Source: Acetobacteraceae bacterium
GTDB lineage: Bacteria > Pseudomonadota > Alphaproteobacteria > Acetobacterales > Acetobacteraceae
Direction: 5' to 3'
NCBI GenBank assembly: GCA_003164305.1
Contig: PLSZ01000684.1
Span: 234-6,668 of the forward strand
DNA length: 6,435 bases
Shown: positions 1 through 5,492 of the stretch, one piece after another
Numbering within the stretch: the first letter of the stretch is position 1
Layout of the letters: each line of letters begins with the position of its first letter
The notes under the pieces: generated by a model
What the model saw: the letters and a program-made list of their open reading frames with translations, nothing else
Told to the model about the DNA's origin: nothing
Databases searched by the model: none
Position numbers and translations under genes: made by a program

Positions 1-177
1 CTGATCATCGACGATCTGGTCGACAGCGGCTCGACCGCGCGGGTGGTGCGGGCGATGCTGCCGAAGGCGCACATGGCGGTGGTTTACGCGAAACCCGCTG
101 GACGAGGCCTCGCCGATCACGTGCTGAAGGAAGTCAGTCAGGAGACGTGGATCGTGTTGCCCTGGGAGCGGAATTGA
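1..177 (+). CDS. gpt: Xanthine/guanine phosphoribosyltransferase, C-terminal part (5' truncated by window)
   Basis: This is the last 58 codons of an open frame that is already open at base 1 and ends at TGA 175-177. Gpt enzymes transfer the ribose-phosphate of PRPP to xanthine, guanine or hypoxanthine in purine salvage, usually at the inner face of the membrane. The visible part starts at the PRPP-binding loop, LIIDDLVDSGSTA, the type I phosphoribosyltransferase signature with two acidic residues followed by a small-residue loop. It continues with PKAHMAVVYAKPAGR and ends in TWIVLPWERN. These follow the order and spacing of the E. coli Gpt C-terminus (DDLVDTGGTA, PKAH, AKPAGRP, DTWIEQPW). The protein stops soon after the PW motif, a little shorter than E. 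coli Gpt. The last 44 bases overlap the 3' end of the convergent methyltransferase gene. Family assignment is firm; base specificity cannot be judged without the N-terminal half. Confidence 0.88.
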   Translation: MIIDDLVDSGSTARVVRAMLPKAHMAVVYAKPAGRGLADHVLKEVSQETWIVLPWERN

Positions 178-964
178 TCAGCCGGTCCGGCGTGTCGTCC
201 TGACCTGGCGCCGACTCGGCGAAGGCCATGTGGTGCGAGGACCCATGATGACGCACCCGCCAACCCAGTTGAGCGAACAGCCGCCGCAGGCTGTGCGTGG
301 TGTGGATCGAGATGTGGCCGTTGCGCGGTGAGATGTACCAGTGGTCGCAGGCCTGGGTCCGCAATTCGTCCGAGATCAATGTGGAGAACAGGAACAAGCC
401 GCCCGGTCGGGCGAACGATAACGCCTCCTGGCAGGTTCGCGATGGGGTCGGCGTGTGCTCGAACACCTCATAGGCCGTGACGATGTCGAAGCTCGCGGGT
501 GGCGGCGACAGCGTGCCGTCGCGCATCGGGTCCCACGATGTCGCCTCGTATCCGTTGCCGGTCATGATGCGGGTCAGGGTGCCTTCACCACCGCCATAGT
601 CGAGCACGCGGCTCGCCTTGACCTGGCCGGCCAGAGCCAGCAGCGGAATGGCCTCGCGTTTCGCCCGCGTGCCGTCCATCTCAGGATCCACCAATGGATA
701 GGATTCGTTGTAGATGTGGCGGCGGAACATCGCCGGCGTCCAATGATCGAATTGCTCGCTGAACAGGAACCGGCATTCGGTGCAGCGGTGATACCAGACC
801 GGCACGCCGCTGAGGGGAAAATGCACGCCGTTGCTGGACTCGCAGCTTTTGTTGAAGTCGACCACACCGTGCAGGGGCGCCGCCGCGCCGCAGATTTTGC
901 AGGCGGTCGTGGACGGGACCGGCGAGAGGCTCGCGGCCAGCGATGCGTCCGTGGCCAACTTCAT
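134..964 (-). CDS. Class I SAM-dependent methyltransferase with N-terminal CxxC/CxxC zinc-ribbon-like region
   Basis: A 276-residue protein. Residues 22-25 (CKIC) and 61-64 (CTEC) form two CxxC pairs that could hold a zinc ion. SAM-binding motif I is VLDYGGGEGTL at about 120-130, with the acidic residue after strand 2 at D145. Motif FDIVTAYEVFEH at 159-170 is the methyltransferase motif IV region, and RPGGLFLFST follows. The C-terminal WYISPRNGHISIH stretch is typical of a subfamily with a Cys-rich N-terminus found in many Proteobacteria, sometimes near polysaccharide or natural-product genes; the substrate is unknown. The ATG at 964 has AAGGGA 7 bases upstream, which supports this start. The gene runs convergently into gpt and overlaps its end by 44 bases, and it is divergent from the small membrane-protein gene. 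A sugar or small-molecule target is only an inference from family habits. I would not name a gene. Confidence 0.9.
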   Translation of the reverse strand: MKLATDASLAASLSPVPSTTACKICGAAAPLHGVVDFNKSCESSNGVHFPLSGVPVWYHRCTECRFLFSEQFDHWTPAMFRRHIYNESYPLVDPEMDGTRAKREAIPLLALAGQVKASRVLDYGGGEGTLTRIMTGNGYEATSWDPMRDGTLSPPPASFDIVTAYEVFEHTPTPSRTCQEALSFARPGGLFLFSTLISDELRTQACDHWYISPRNGHISIHTTHSLRRLFAQLGWRVRHHGSSHHMAFAESAPGQDDTPDRLINSAPRATRSTSPD

Positions 965-990
965 GGTTCAATCCCTTCGGTCGCCGCTCG

Positions 991-998
991 GATATAAC
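991..998 (+). promoter_or_regulatory. Possible -10 element in the divergent gap between methyltransferase and small membrane-protein genes
   Basis: The 73-base gap between the two divergent starts contains an AT-rich island in otherwise GC-rich sequence. On the plus strand, TATAAC (993-998) matches the sigma-70 -10 consensus at five of six bases and would start transcription about 25 bases before the ribosome binding site of the 61-residue gene. On the minus strand the same island reads TATATC (996-991), usable for the methyltransferase. I see no convincing -35 box at the right spacing on either strand, so this is tentative. Confidence 0.25.
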
Positions 999-1037
999 CA
1001 GGGTTTCATCGAGCTCGGCAAATAAACAGGAGCGGGC

Positions 1038-1223
1038 ATGATCACCGACCCGCTATCGCCTCGGCAAATTCAGATCGCGCAGGTCATGTCCGGGATCGCC
1101 GTGGCGGTGTTCATCGGCGTCCGGTTCATTCCGGCGCGATACCGGCAATGGGTGGGGATCGCGCTGACGGTTTGCTACGTGATCGGGGTCGCCGCGTTCA
1201 TGGTTTACGTGATGGTGGGGTGA
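1038..1223 (+). CDS. Small two-helix membrane protein of unknown function
   Basis: A 61-residue protein that I do not recognise as a named family. The start is well supported: AGGAG at 1028-1032 lies 5 bases before the ATG. A polar N-terminus (MITDPLSPRQ) is followed by a hydrophobic segment at about residues 13-28 and a short basic turn with R29, R34 and R36. A second hydrophobic segment spans about 39-60 and reaches the C-terminus. The basic turn would place the loop in the cytoplasm and both ends outside, by the positive-inside rule (inference). The gene is divergent from the methyltransferase and convergent with vapC, whose stop lies 21 bases further on, so it is probably transcribed alone. 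The strong ribosome binding site and clean two-helix pattern argue that it is a real gene rather than a chance frame. Confidence 0.7.
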   Translation: MITDPLSPRQIQIAQVMSGIAVAVFIGVRFIPARYRQWVGIALTVCYVIGVAAFMVYVMVG

Positions 1224-1244
1224 TCGAAGGGGACGATCGGAGCT

Positions 1245-1646
1245 TCACTCCACCGACCAGTCTTCGATTGGCAGTTCGGCGACCAGCCCGAAGGCGCGGT
1301 CGTTCGTCACCAGGACGGCCCCAACGCTCAGCGCATGGGCCGCGATCAGCAGGTCGAGAGGCGCCAGGGTCTTGCCGTGCCGCGTCATGGCGGCTCGCAC
1401 GGTGCCGTAACGGTCCGCCGCCGCGCTATCCCAGGGTAACGCATCGAGACGTCGCAGCAGTTCTCGCACCGCGCGATGTAGCCTCGTGGCCTCCGGCCTC
1501 TTCGCCAGACCGAACAGCAGTTCACCCTGGGTGATCGCGGACATGCACAAGGACGCCATGGCAGTCGCCGTCACGCGCCGGCCGACCTCCGGATGGGCCC
1601 GGAGCAAGTGGCTAATCGTGTTGGTATCGAGCATGTAGCGTGTCAC
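1245..1646 (-). CDS. vapC: VapC-type PIN-domain ribonuclease toxin
   Basis: A 133-residue single PIN domain, the usual VapC size. VapC toxins cleave specific RNAs, often tRNA or rRNA, with Mg2+ or Mn2+ held by four acidic residues, and are silenced by the VapB partner. The acidic set is visible: D7 in MLDTN, E42 in [10 protein letters not shown]98 in [12 protein letters not shown] and D116 in LVTNDRAF. The set is complete, so the toxin looks catalytically intact. The chosen start is GTG at 1646-1644. It overlaps the vapB stop as GTGA, the tight translational coupling usual for these operons. An ATG at codon 5, directly before LDTN, is a possible alternative start but would leave a shortened first strand. 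The gene is downstream of vapB in one operon on the minus strand and is convergent with the small membrane-protein gene. Confidence 0.92.
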   Translation of the reverse strand: MTRYMLDTNTISHLLRAHPEVGRRVTATAMASLCMSAITQGELLFGLAKRPEATRLHRAVRELLRRLDALPWDSAAADRYGTVRAAMTRHGKTLAPLDLLIAAHALSVGAVLVTNDRAFGLVAELPIEDWSVE

Positions 1647-1903
1647 TCACGCCATCCGGCGAAGGGATCGCGGTCCTGGTCGCCGCCGGCGCGCTCTTGC
1701 TCGTCCAGGAAATTCGCCGGGACAGCGTCCCCCTTGAGGGCGGCGAAGAAACCGTCCCACGAGTCGGGGCGGCGCGACAGGATGACGTCGCCGGTCGCTG
1801 GATCCTGGCGGATGAAAACCTCCTTCGTGTCGAAGCGGTAGGCGGCTGGCAGCCGCACTGCCTGACTGCGCCCATTGATGAAGAGTTTAGCGATTTGACT
1901 GAT
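1643..1903 (-). CDS. vapB: VapB-type antitoxin, apparently initiated at a non-standard ATC codon
   Basis: An 86-residue product if read from ATC 1903-1901. VapB antitoxins bind operator DNA as dimers through an N-terminal AbrB/SpoVT-like fold and block VapC with a C-terminal tail. The N-terminus, [18 protein letters not shown], is the hallmark of this VapB subfamily. The C-terminal [10 protein letters not shown] region and acidic DRDPFAGW end fit the toxin-binding tail. Family members normally begin with Met exactly where this sequence has Ile (ATC). AGGAGG at 1914-1909 lies 5 bases before that codon, so the site is built like a start. The nearest in-frame ATG is at 1957, giving 104 residues with an atypical N-terminal extension, a poor ribosome binding site, and a position upstream of the predicted transcript start. 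The stop overlaps the vapC start by 4 bases. Identity is secure; the start is inferred. Confidence 0.88.
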   Translation of the reverse strand: MSQIAKLFINGRSQAVRLPAAYRFDTKEVFIRQDPATGDVILSRRPDSWDGFFAALKGDAVPANFLDEQERAGGDQDRDPFAGWRE

Positions 1904-1908
1904 GGCGG

Positions 1909-1914
1909 CCTCCT
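1909..1914 (-). promoter_or_regulatory. Ribosome binding site of vapB (AGGAGG)
   Basis: A perfect Shine-Dalgarno core, AGGAGG, reads on the minus strand 5 bases before ATC 1903. It also lies inside the longer frame that would start at ATG 1957, where it would be only coding sequence. Its strength and spacing are the main argument that translation of vapB starts at the ATC codon. Confidence 0.7.
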
Positions 1915-1932
1915 GCTCATTGGGGCTATACC

Positions 1933-1960
1933 ATGATATATGCCATTGATGGTCCATCAA
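1933..1960 (-). promoter_or_regulatory. Predicted vapBC promoter with overlapping palindromic operator
   Basis: On the minus strand TTGATG (1960-1955, four of six matches to the -35 consensus) is followed after 16 bases by TATCAT (1938-1933, five of six matches to -10). Transcription would start near 1926 and give a leader of roughly 20-25 bases carrying AGGAGG and then the ATC start. The -35 box lies inside a perfect palindrome, TTGATGG-T-CCATCAA at 1946-1960 (7-bp arms, one central base). This is where autorepressing VapB or VapBC would be expected to bind. The operator role is inference from the position and from how these operons are regulated. Confidence 0.5.
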
Positions 1961-1966
1961 GTCCAG

Positions 1967-2008
1967 CGTGGCAAGTCCCGCGTGGCAAGTCCCGCGTGGC
2001 GAACTTCC
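1967..2008. repeat. Short tandem repeat, 14-bp unit, two exact copies and one degenerate copy
   Basis: The unit CGTGGCAAGTCCCG occurs exactly at 1967-1980 and 1981-1994, followed by a diverged third copy at 1995-2008 that starts CGTGGCGAA. It lies in the 108-base gap between the vapBC promoter and rmlD, which are divergently transcribed. Slippage-type expansion is the simplest explanation. No function is evident. Confidence 0.75.
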
Positions 2009-2065
2009 ACGTCGTGGACCGAATGATGTATCAACCAGACACTGGCGAGACGGGGGTTCGGAGAC

Positions 2066-2977
2066 ATGATTGACGCTTTGCCACGGGATACCGGAACGCG
2101 GCCAATCCTGGTCACCGGCGGGACCGGACAACTCGCATCGGCGCTGGCGGATCTGGGCCGGCAGCTTGTGTGCCGCGTGGGCCGGCCGGAGTTCGATTTC
2201 GACCGGCCCGAAACGATTGAAGCCGTGTTTCGCGCGGCGGACCCGTGGCTGGTCGTCAACGCCGCCGCTTACACCGCCGTCGATAAAGCGGAAACGGATG
2301 AGGCCGCGGCGTATCGCGCCAATCGCGACGGGCCGGCGGAACTGGCGCGGCTTTGCGCCGCCGCCGATGTCCCGCTGATCCATGTATCGACCGACTATGT
2401 CTACGACGGGGATAAACCGGAGCCCTATGTCGAAACGGACCCGGTTGGGCCGCGGAGCGTCTACGGCGCCAGCAAACTGGCGGGCGAGCAAGCCATTCAG
2501 GCCTCCGGCGCGCGGGCGATCATTTTACGCACCGCCTGGGTCTACGCGGCGACCGGGCGCAATTTCGTGGTGACGATGTTACACCTGGGGCGCACCCGGG
2601 ACCTGCTGCGGGTGGTCGCGGATCAGCGAGGATGTCCGACTTCCGCCGCCGATCTGGCCGCGGCGATTTTGGCCATCGCGACACGCCTGGAAACCGGCGG
2701 CTGGCGCGACGATATGGCGGCCGTTTTCCACGCGGCTGGCTCGGGCGACACGACGTGGCATGGGTTCGCTCAGGCGGTGTTTGAAAACGCGGCGCGGCAT
2801 GGCGTGAAAGCGCCTTTGACGGTCGAGGCGATCACGACCGCGGACTATCCCACTCCGGCGCGGCGGCCCGCCAACTCGCGGCTCGATTGCGGCCGGTTGG
2901 AAGCGGTGTTCGGGGTCCGCATGCCGCATTGGCGCGACAGCCTCGCCCGAACGGTGGACGAGATCTTCGCCGCCTGA
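2066..2977 (+). CDS. rmlD: dTDP-4-dehydrorhamnose reductase
   Basis: A 303-residue short-chain dehydrogenase/reductase, the usual RmlD/RfbD length. It performs the last step of dTDP-L-rhamnose synthesis, reducing dTDP-4-dehydro-L-rhamnose with NAD(P)H in the cytoplasm; the product feeds lipopolysaccharide, exopolysaccharide or glycosylation. The Rossmann motif [11 protein letters not shown] lies at 14-24, [14 protein letters not shown] at 63-76, and STDYVYDG at 108-115. The catalytic YxxxK is Y133-K137 in [10 protein letters not shown]. The C-terminal RRPANSRLD, typical of the family, is present. The chosen ATG has a GGAG very close to it (2060-2063) and a G-run further up, so the ribosome binding site is only fair, but the fold needs nearly all of this frame. 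No rmlA, rmlB or rmlC is in the window, which is unusual because these genes often cluster. The upstream neighbour is divergent vapBC, so rmlD has its own promoter or has been moved here. Confidence 0.93.
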   Translation: MIDALPRDTGTRPILVTGGTGQLASALADLGRQLVCRVGRPEFDFDRPETIEAVFRAADPWLVVNAAAYTAVDKAETDEAAAYRANRDGPAELARLCAAADVPLIHVSTDYVYDGDKPEPYVETDPVGPRSVYGASKLAGEQAIQASGARAIILRTAWVYAATGRNFVVTMLHLGRTRDLLRVVADQRGCPTSAADLAAAILAIATRLETGGWRDDMAAVFHAAGSGDTTWHGFAQAVFENAARHGVKAPLTVEAITTADYPTPARRPANSRLDCGRLEAVFGVRMPHWRDSLARTVDEIFAA

Positions 2978-3129
2978 GCGCCTGCGTATTGGGAATCCCC
3001 GTAGGCATCAGGATGCGGTGCGGACAGGCACGATCTTCGCCCTACCGTCTTCCTCGGCCCTGAGCGGAGGATCGCTCGCATCACGCTCCCTGGCCAATAT
3101 TCCGGGCAGGGATGCCCCCACGGTTGCTC

Positions 3130-3343
3130 GGGTCAAGCCCCAGAAGCGCTAAAATAGCGCTTCGAGCGATGTGGTACCTTCCCTCCATCGTCATGGTCCG
3201 GCTCGACCGGACCATCAGCACAAACACACCGGTGAGAGCGATTTTGGGCACATCGATGGTCCGGTCGAGCCGGACCATGACGAATACCGAACGATGCCGT
3301 TCCAACCGCGACGCTGTTTTAGCGTCGTCAATGGGGTCAAGCC
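3130..3343. repeat. Composite palindromic repeat cluster (outer hairpins around an inverted pair)
   Basis: The order of elements is roughly symmetric. GGGTCAAGCC lies at 3130-3139. A perfect hairpin, GAAGCGCTA-AAA-TAGCGCTTC, is at 3143-3163. The inverted pair described separately is at 3188-3283. A second hairpin, CGACGCT-GTTTT-AGCGTCG, is at 3309-3327, and GGGTCAAGCC appears again at 3334-3343. The two hairpins are related when one is inverted: both contain CGCTRTTTTAGCG. Such clusters resemble non-coding palindromic repeats spread through alphaproteobacterial genomes. They could act as transcript ends or mRNA stabilisers, but the sequence does not decide this. Confidence 0.65.
3188..3283. 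repeat. Perfect 29-bp inverted repeat pair, each arm itself a palindrome (stem type TGGTCCGG)
   Basis: Bases 3188-3216 and 3255-3283 are exact reverse complements, 29 bases each, separated by 38 bases. Each arm folds on its own as a 9-bp stem, ATGGTCCGG / CCGGACCAT, around a five-base loop: TCGAG in the right arm, its complement CTCGA in the left. The pair can therefore form two small hairpins or one long one. The right arm leaves as ATGACGAAT, the same flank as the second repeat pair near 5339. Confidence 0.9.
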
Positions 3344-3486
3344 AGAGCATGACGGCGGGGCGGGGGCCTCACTTCGCCTGCTCCTGGCGGTTAACCAGAA
3401 ACCCCGTGGGGTTACCCCATGCTTAAAGACCGGTAAGACGGTCATACCCCATGACATCCGCCGCGCGCCGATGATAGGGTCGCGCC

Positions 3487-5175
3487 ATGCCGTTGTTCCG
3501 CGACGCGCGCCGCGCGATACTTCTCACCCTCAGTCTCCTCTCCGCTTGCGCGGCGGCCGATCCGGCCGCGAGCGTCGATCGGACCTCACCCGTGCCCAAT
3601 ACCGAAGCCGGCGATTACCTCGCCGGGCGGTTCGAGCTGAGCCACGGCGACTTCGCCGATGCCTCGGGAGATCTGATGCGCGCGTTGGCGGTCAGCCCGG
3701 ACGATCCGGAGTTGCTGCTGCAAACCTTCATCGCCTGCGTCAACGCGGGGAGGCCGGAGGCGGTGCAGCTCGCGCGGCGTTTGCCGACCAGCCAGGTGGC
3801 GCAGATGTTGCTGGCCAACGCCGACGCCAAATCCGGCGACTGGAATGGCGCGATCAGCCGGTTGCGGGCATTGCCGCGCGATGGCGTGATGCAGTTGCTG
3901 CAGCCCCTCCTGCTGGCCTGGGCCAGTCAAGGCGCAGGCGACACGGACGAGGCGCTGACGACGTTGCGGCCGTATCTCGATAACCCGCGCTACCGGGGGA
4001 TCGTTGCCTTGCACGCCGGCATGATCGCCGACCTCGCGGGGCGGAACACCGACGCGGGGGCGTATTTCCATCAGGCGGAAGCCGACATGGGCAGCCAGAG
4101 CCCGCGCACCGCGATGATCATCGCCAGTTGGGACGCGCGATCGGGCCACCTCGCCGAGGCCGAGGGTCTGCTGACCCGGATGGCGGCCGGGGTGCCTGAG
4201 GCGACGATCGCGCTGCCGGGGATGCTCGCCAGCGTCAACCGGCGGCCGATCGCGCGGGCGCTGGACGGCATGGCGGAGGCCTACGCGACCTTCGCCGCCG
4301 CGCTGCGGACGCAAGAGACCGGTGAGTTCGCGATGGTCATGAGCCGGCTCGCGCTGGACGTGAAACCGGATTCCGCGACGGCGGAACTGATGGCGGCGGA
4401 TATTCAGACGACCGCGAAACATTACGACGCCGCTTTGGCGTTGTTGGACAAGGCCGCGCGGACGAACGATCCGATCGTGCCCATCGTCCGTCTGCGCCAG
4501 GTCGATGTGCTGGAACGGATGGGCCGCGTCGATGAGGCGATCCGCGCGGTCGAACAGATTGGCCGCGACTATCCCGACAGCTCCTTGCCCGATCTGGAGT
4601 TGGGCGATCTGCTGCGGACGAAACATCGCTTCTCCGAGGCGGTCGTCGCGTACGACCGGGTTCTGGGACGGATCAGACAGCCGTCGCAAGGCGACTGGAT
4701 CATCTATTACAGCCGCGGCATCGCTTATGAGCGTACCGGCCAGTGGTCGCGCGCCGAGGGCGACTTCAATCACGCGCTGGAATTGTCGCCGGACCAGCCT
4801 TCGGTGCTGAATTACCTCGGCTACGCCTGGGCCGATATGGGCCGCAACCTGGATCGCGCGCGGGACATGATCCAGAAAGCCGCCGCGCGGCGGCCAAACG
4901 ACGGGGCGATCACCGACAGCCTGGGCTGGGTCATGTTCCGCCAGGGCAACGTCGCCGAGGCGGCCAAACTGCTGGAACGCGCGGTTGGCCTGGAACCCGA
5001 GGATCCCACGATCACCGAACACCTGGGCGACGCGTACTGGGCCACCGGCCGCAAGATCGAGGCGCAGTACCAGTGGCGGCGCGCTTTGACGCTGAACCCG
5101 ACCCCGGAGGACGCGGCGAAGCTGGAGCAGAAGATCAAATCGCATCCGTACGGCACGGTTGCCAGCGGGAAGTAG
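3487..5175 (+). CDS. Tetratricopeptide-repeat lipoprotein
   Basis: A 562-residue protein. The N-terminus (MPLFRDARRAILLTLSLLSAC) has basic residues, a hydrophobic stretch and a lipobox, LSAC, with C21 as the lipidated cysteine, so it should be anchored in the envelope facing the periplasm. TPR-like helix pairs occur at about 41-74 and from about 297 to 540. The clearest is the C-terminal block: 404-437 (YYSRGIAYERTGQWSRAEGD), 438-471 (LNYLGYAWADMG), 473-506 (DSLGWVMFRQGNVAEAAKLL) and 507-540 (EHLGDAYWATGRKIEAQYQW). Residues 75-290 are helical and alanine-rich, probably degenerate repeats. TPR domains bind other proteins; the partner is unknown, and assembly or scaffolding of envelope complexes is only a guess. 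The start is fixed by AGGG 7 bases upstream and by an in-frame stop at 3472. A TPR gene just before ispE is, from memory, a recurrent alphaproteobacterial order. Confidence 0.9.
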   Translation: MPLFRDARRAILLTLSLLSACAAADPAASVDRTSPVPNTEAGDYLAGRFELSHGDFADASGDLMRALAVSPDDPELLLQTFIACVNAGRPEAVQLARRLPTSQVAQMLLANADAKSGDWNGAISRLRALPRDGVMQLLQPLLLAWASQGAGDTDEALTTLRPYLDNPRYRGIVALHAGMIADLAGRNTDAGAYFHQAEADMGSQSPRTAMIIASWDARSGHLAEAEGLLTRMAAGVPEATIALPGMLASVNRRPIARALDGMAEAYATFAAALRTQETGEFAMVMSRLALDVKPDSATAELMAADIQTTAKHYDAALALLDKAARTNDPIVPIVRLRQVDVLERMGRVDEAIRAVEQIGRDYPDSSLPDLELGDLLRTKHRFSEAVVAYDRVLGRIRQPSQGDWIIYYSRGIAYERTGQWSRAEGDFNHALELSPDQPSVLNYLGYAWADMGRNLDRARDMIQKAAARRPNDGAITDSLGWVMFRQGNVAEAAKLLERAVGLEPEDPTITEHLGDAYWATGRKIEAQYQWRRALTLNPTPEDAAKLEQKIKSHPYGTVASGK

Positions 5176-5234
5176 GGGCGGCTGCCGTTGTTGGTCCTCG
5201 CGCCCGCGCACCGTCAGCTTTGGGCTCGCGAACT

Positions 5235-5339
5235 GTCATCCTCGGGCTCGACCCGAGGATCGCGTGACGCGGGCGTGGTCCGTCACCGTCACGCACGCGT
5301 TCGGTGCCGGCCGATCCTCGGGTCGAGCCCGAGGATGAC
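5235..5339. repeat. Perfect 28-bp inverted repeat pair, each arm itself a palindrome (stem type TCCTCGGG)
   Basis: Bases 5235-5262 and 5312-5339 are exact reverse complements. Each arm is also a hairpin with a 9-bp stem, ATCCTCGGG / CCCGAGGAT, around a five-base TCGAG (or CTCGA) loop. Inside, GCGTGACG (5262-5269) pairs with CGTCACGC (5287-5294), so the whole block could fold into one long two-part stem. It follows the TPR gene by 59 bases and could end or protect its transcript. There is no T-run for a classical terminator. Confidence 0.9.
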
Positions 5340-5464
5340 GAATTTACGCGTCCGAGGAGACAAATTCAGAAGCCCGAGGAGACGAATTTACGGGCCCGAG
5401 GATGACGAATCTACGCGCCCGATGATGACGAGTTTACGAGCCCGAGGATACGAATTCAGAAGCC
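5330..5464. repeat. Degenerate tandem array, six units of 22-23 bp, directly upstream of ispE
   Basis: Six head-to-tail units start at 5330, 5353, 5375, 5397, 5420 and 5443, with lengths of 23, 22, 22, 23, 23 and 22. The consensus is close to CGAGGATGACGAATTTACG followed by CGCC. Unit 1 starts inside the right arm of the inverted repeat pair, so the array seems derived from that arm and its flank. Units 2 and 6 share a variant tail, TTCAGAAGCC; the others carry TTACG- or CTACG-type tails. There are no unique spacers between units, so this is not CRISPR. It ends 28 bases before the ispE ATG, placing it in or next to the ispE leader. Confidence 0.85.
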
Positions 5465-5492
5465 CCATGGATGCGGTTTGCGAGCCCCTGCC

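Larger units (their letters stand above)
2978..3486. other. Repeat-rich intergenic region without a supported gene
   Basis: This 509-base gap lies between rmlD and the TPR lipoprotein gene. Frames across it read repeats (MVRLDRTI-like strings on both strands) and do not look like proteins. The middle (3130-3343) is a cluster of palindromic elements listed separately. The 3' part has a GGTTAACC palindrome (3389-3396), a small hairpin AACCC-CGTG-GGGTT (3400-3413) without a T-run, and a direct repeat TACCCCATG at 3413-3421 and 3445-3453. AGGG at 3476-3479 is the ribosome binding site of the next gene. I find no clear intrinsic terminator for rmlD. Confidence 0.6.

Noticed and set aside
1222..1238. 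Hairpin GATCG/CGATC between the small membrane-protein gene and vapC as a bidirectional terminator
   Set aside because: It has only a 5-bp stem with a 7-base loop and no T-run on either side.
1958..2491. N-terminal extension of the vapB frame into the opposite strand of rmlD (282 codons in all)
   Set aside because: Only the part from about 1903 down matches VapB. The upstream part is antisense of rmlD and lies upstream of the predicted promoter.
3081..3457. Several 80-104 codon frames across the rmlD-TPR gap on both strands
   Set aside because: Their translations are the palindromic repeats themselves (LDRTI-type strings on both strands), with no independent protein signal.
3586..5211. A 541-codon open frame on the minus strand opposite the TPR lipoprotein gene
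   Set aside because: It is the long antisense shadow common in GC-rich genes: Arg/Gln/Pro-rich composition with no recognisable domain, while the plus-strand frame has a lipobox, TPRs and a ribosome binding site.
5330..5464. Tandem array considered as a CRISPR array
   Set aside because: Units are 22-23 bp, degenerate and directly contiguous, with no unique spacers and no cas genes in the window.
5478..5492. TTG at 5478 as the ispE start
   Set aside because: It adds five residues not expected in the family; ATG 5493 gives the usual short N-terminus. It cannot be fully excluded because neither start has a strong ribosome binding site.
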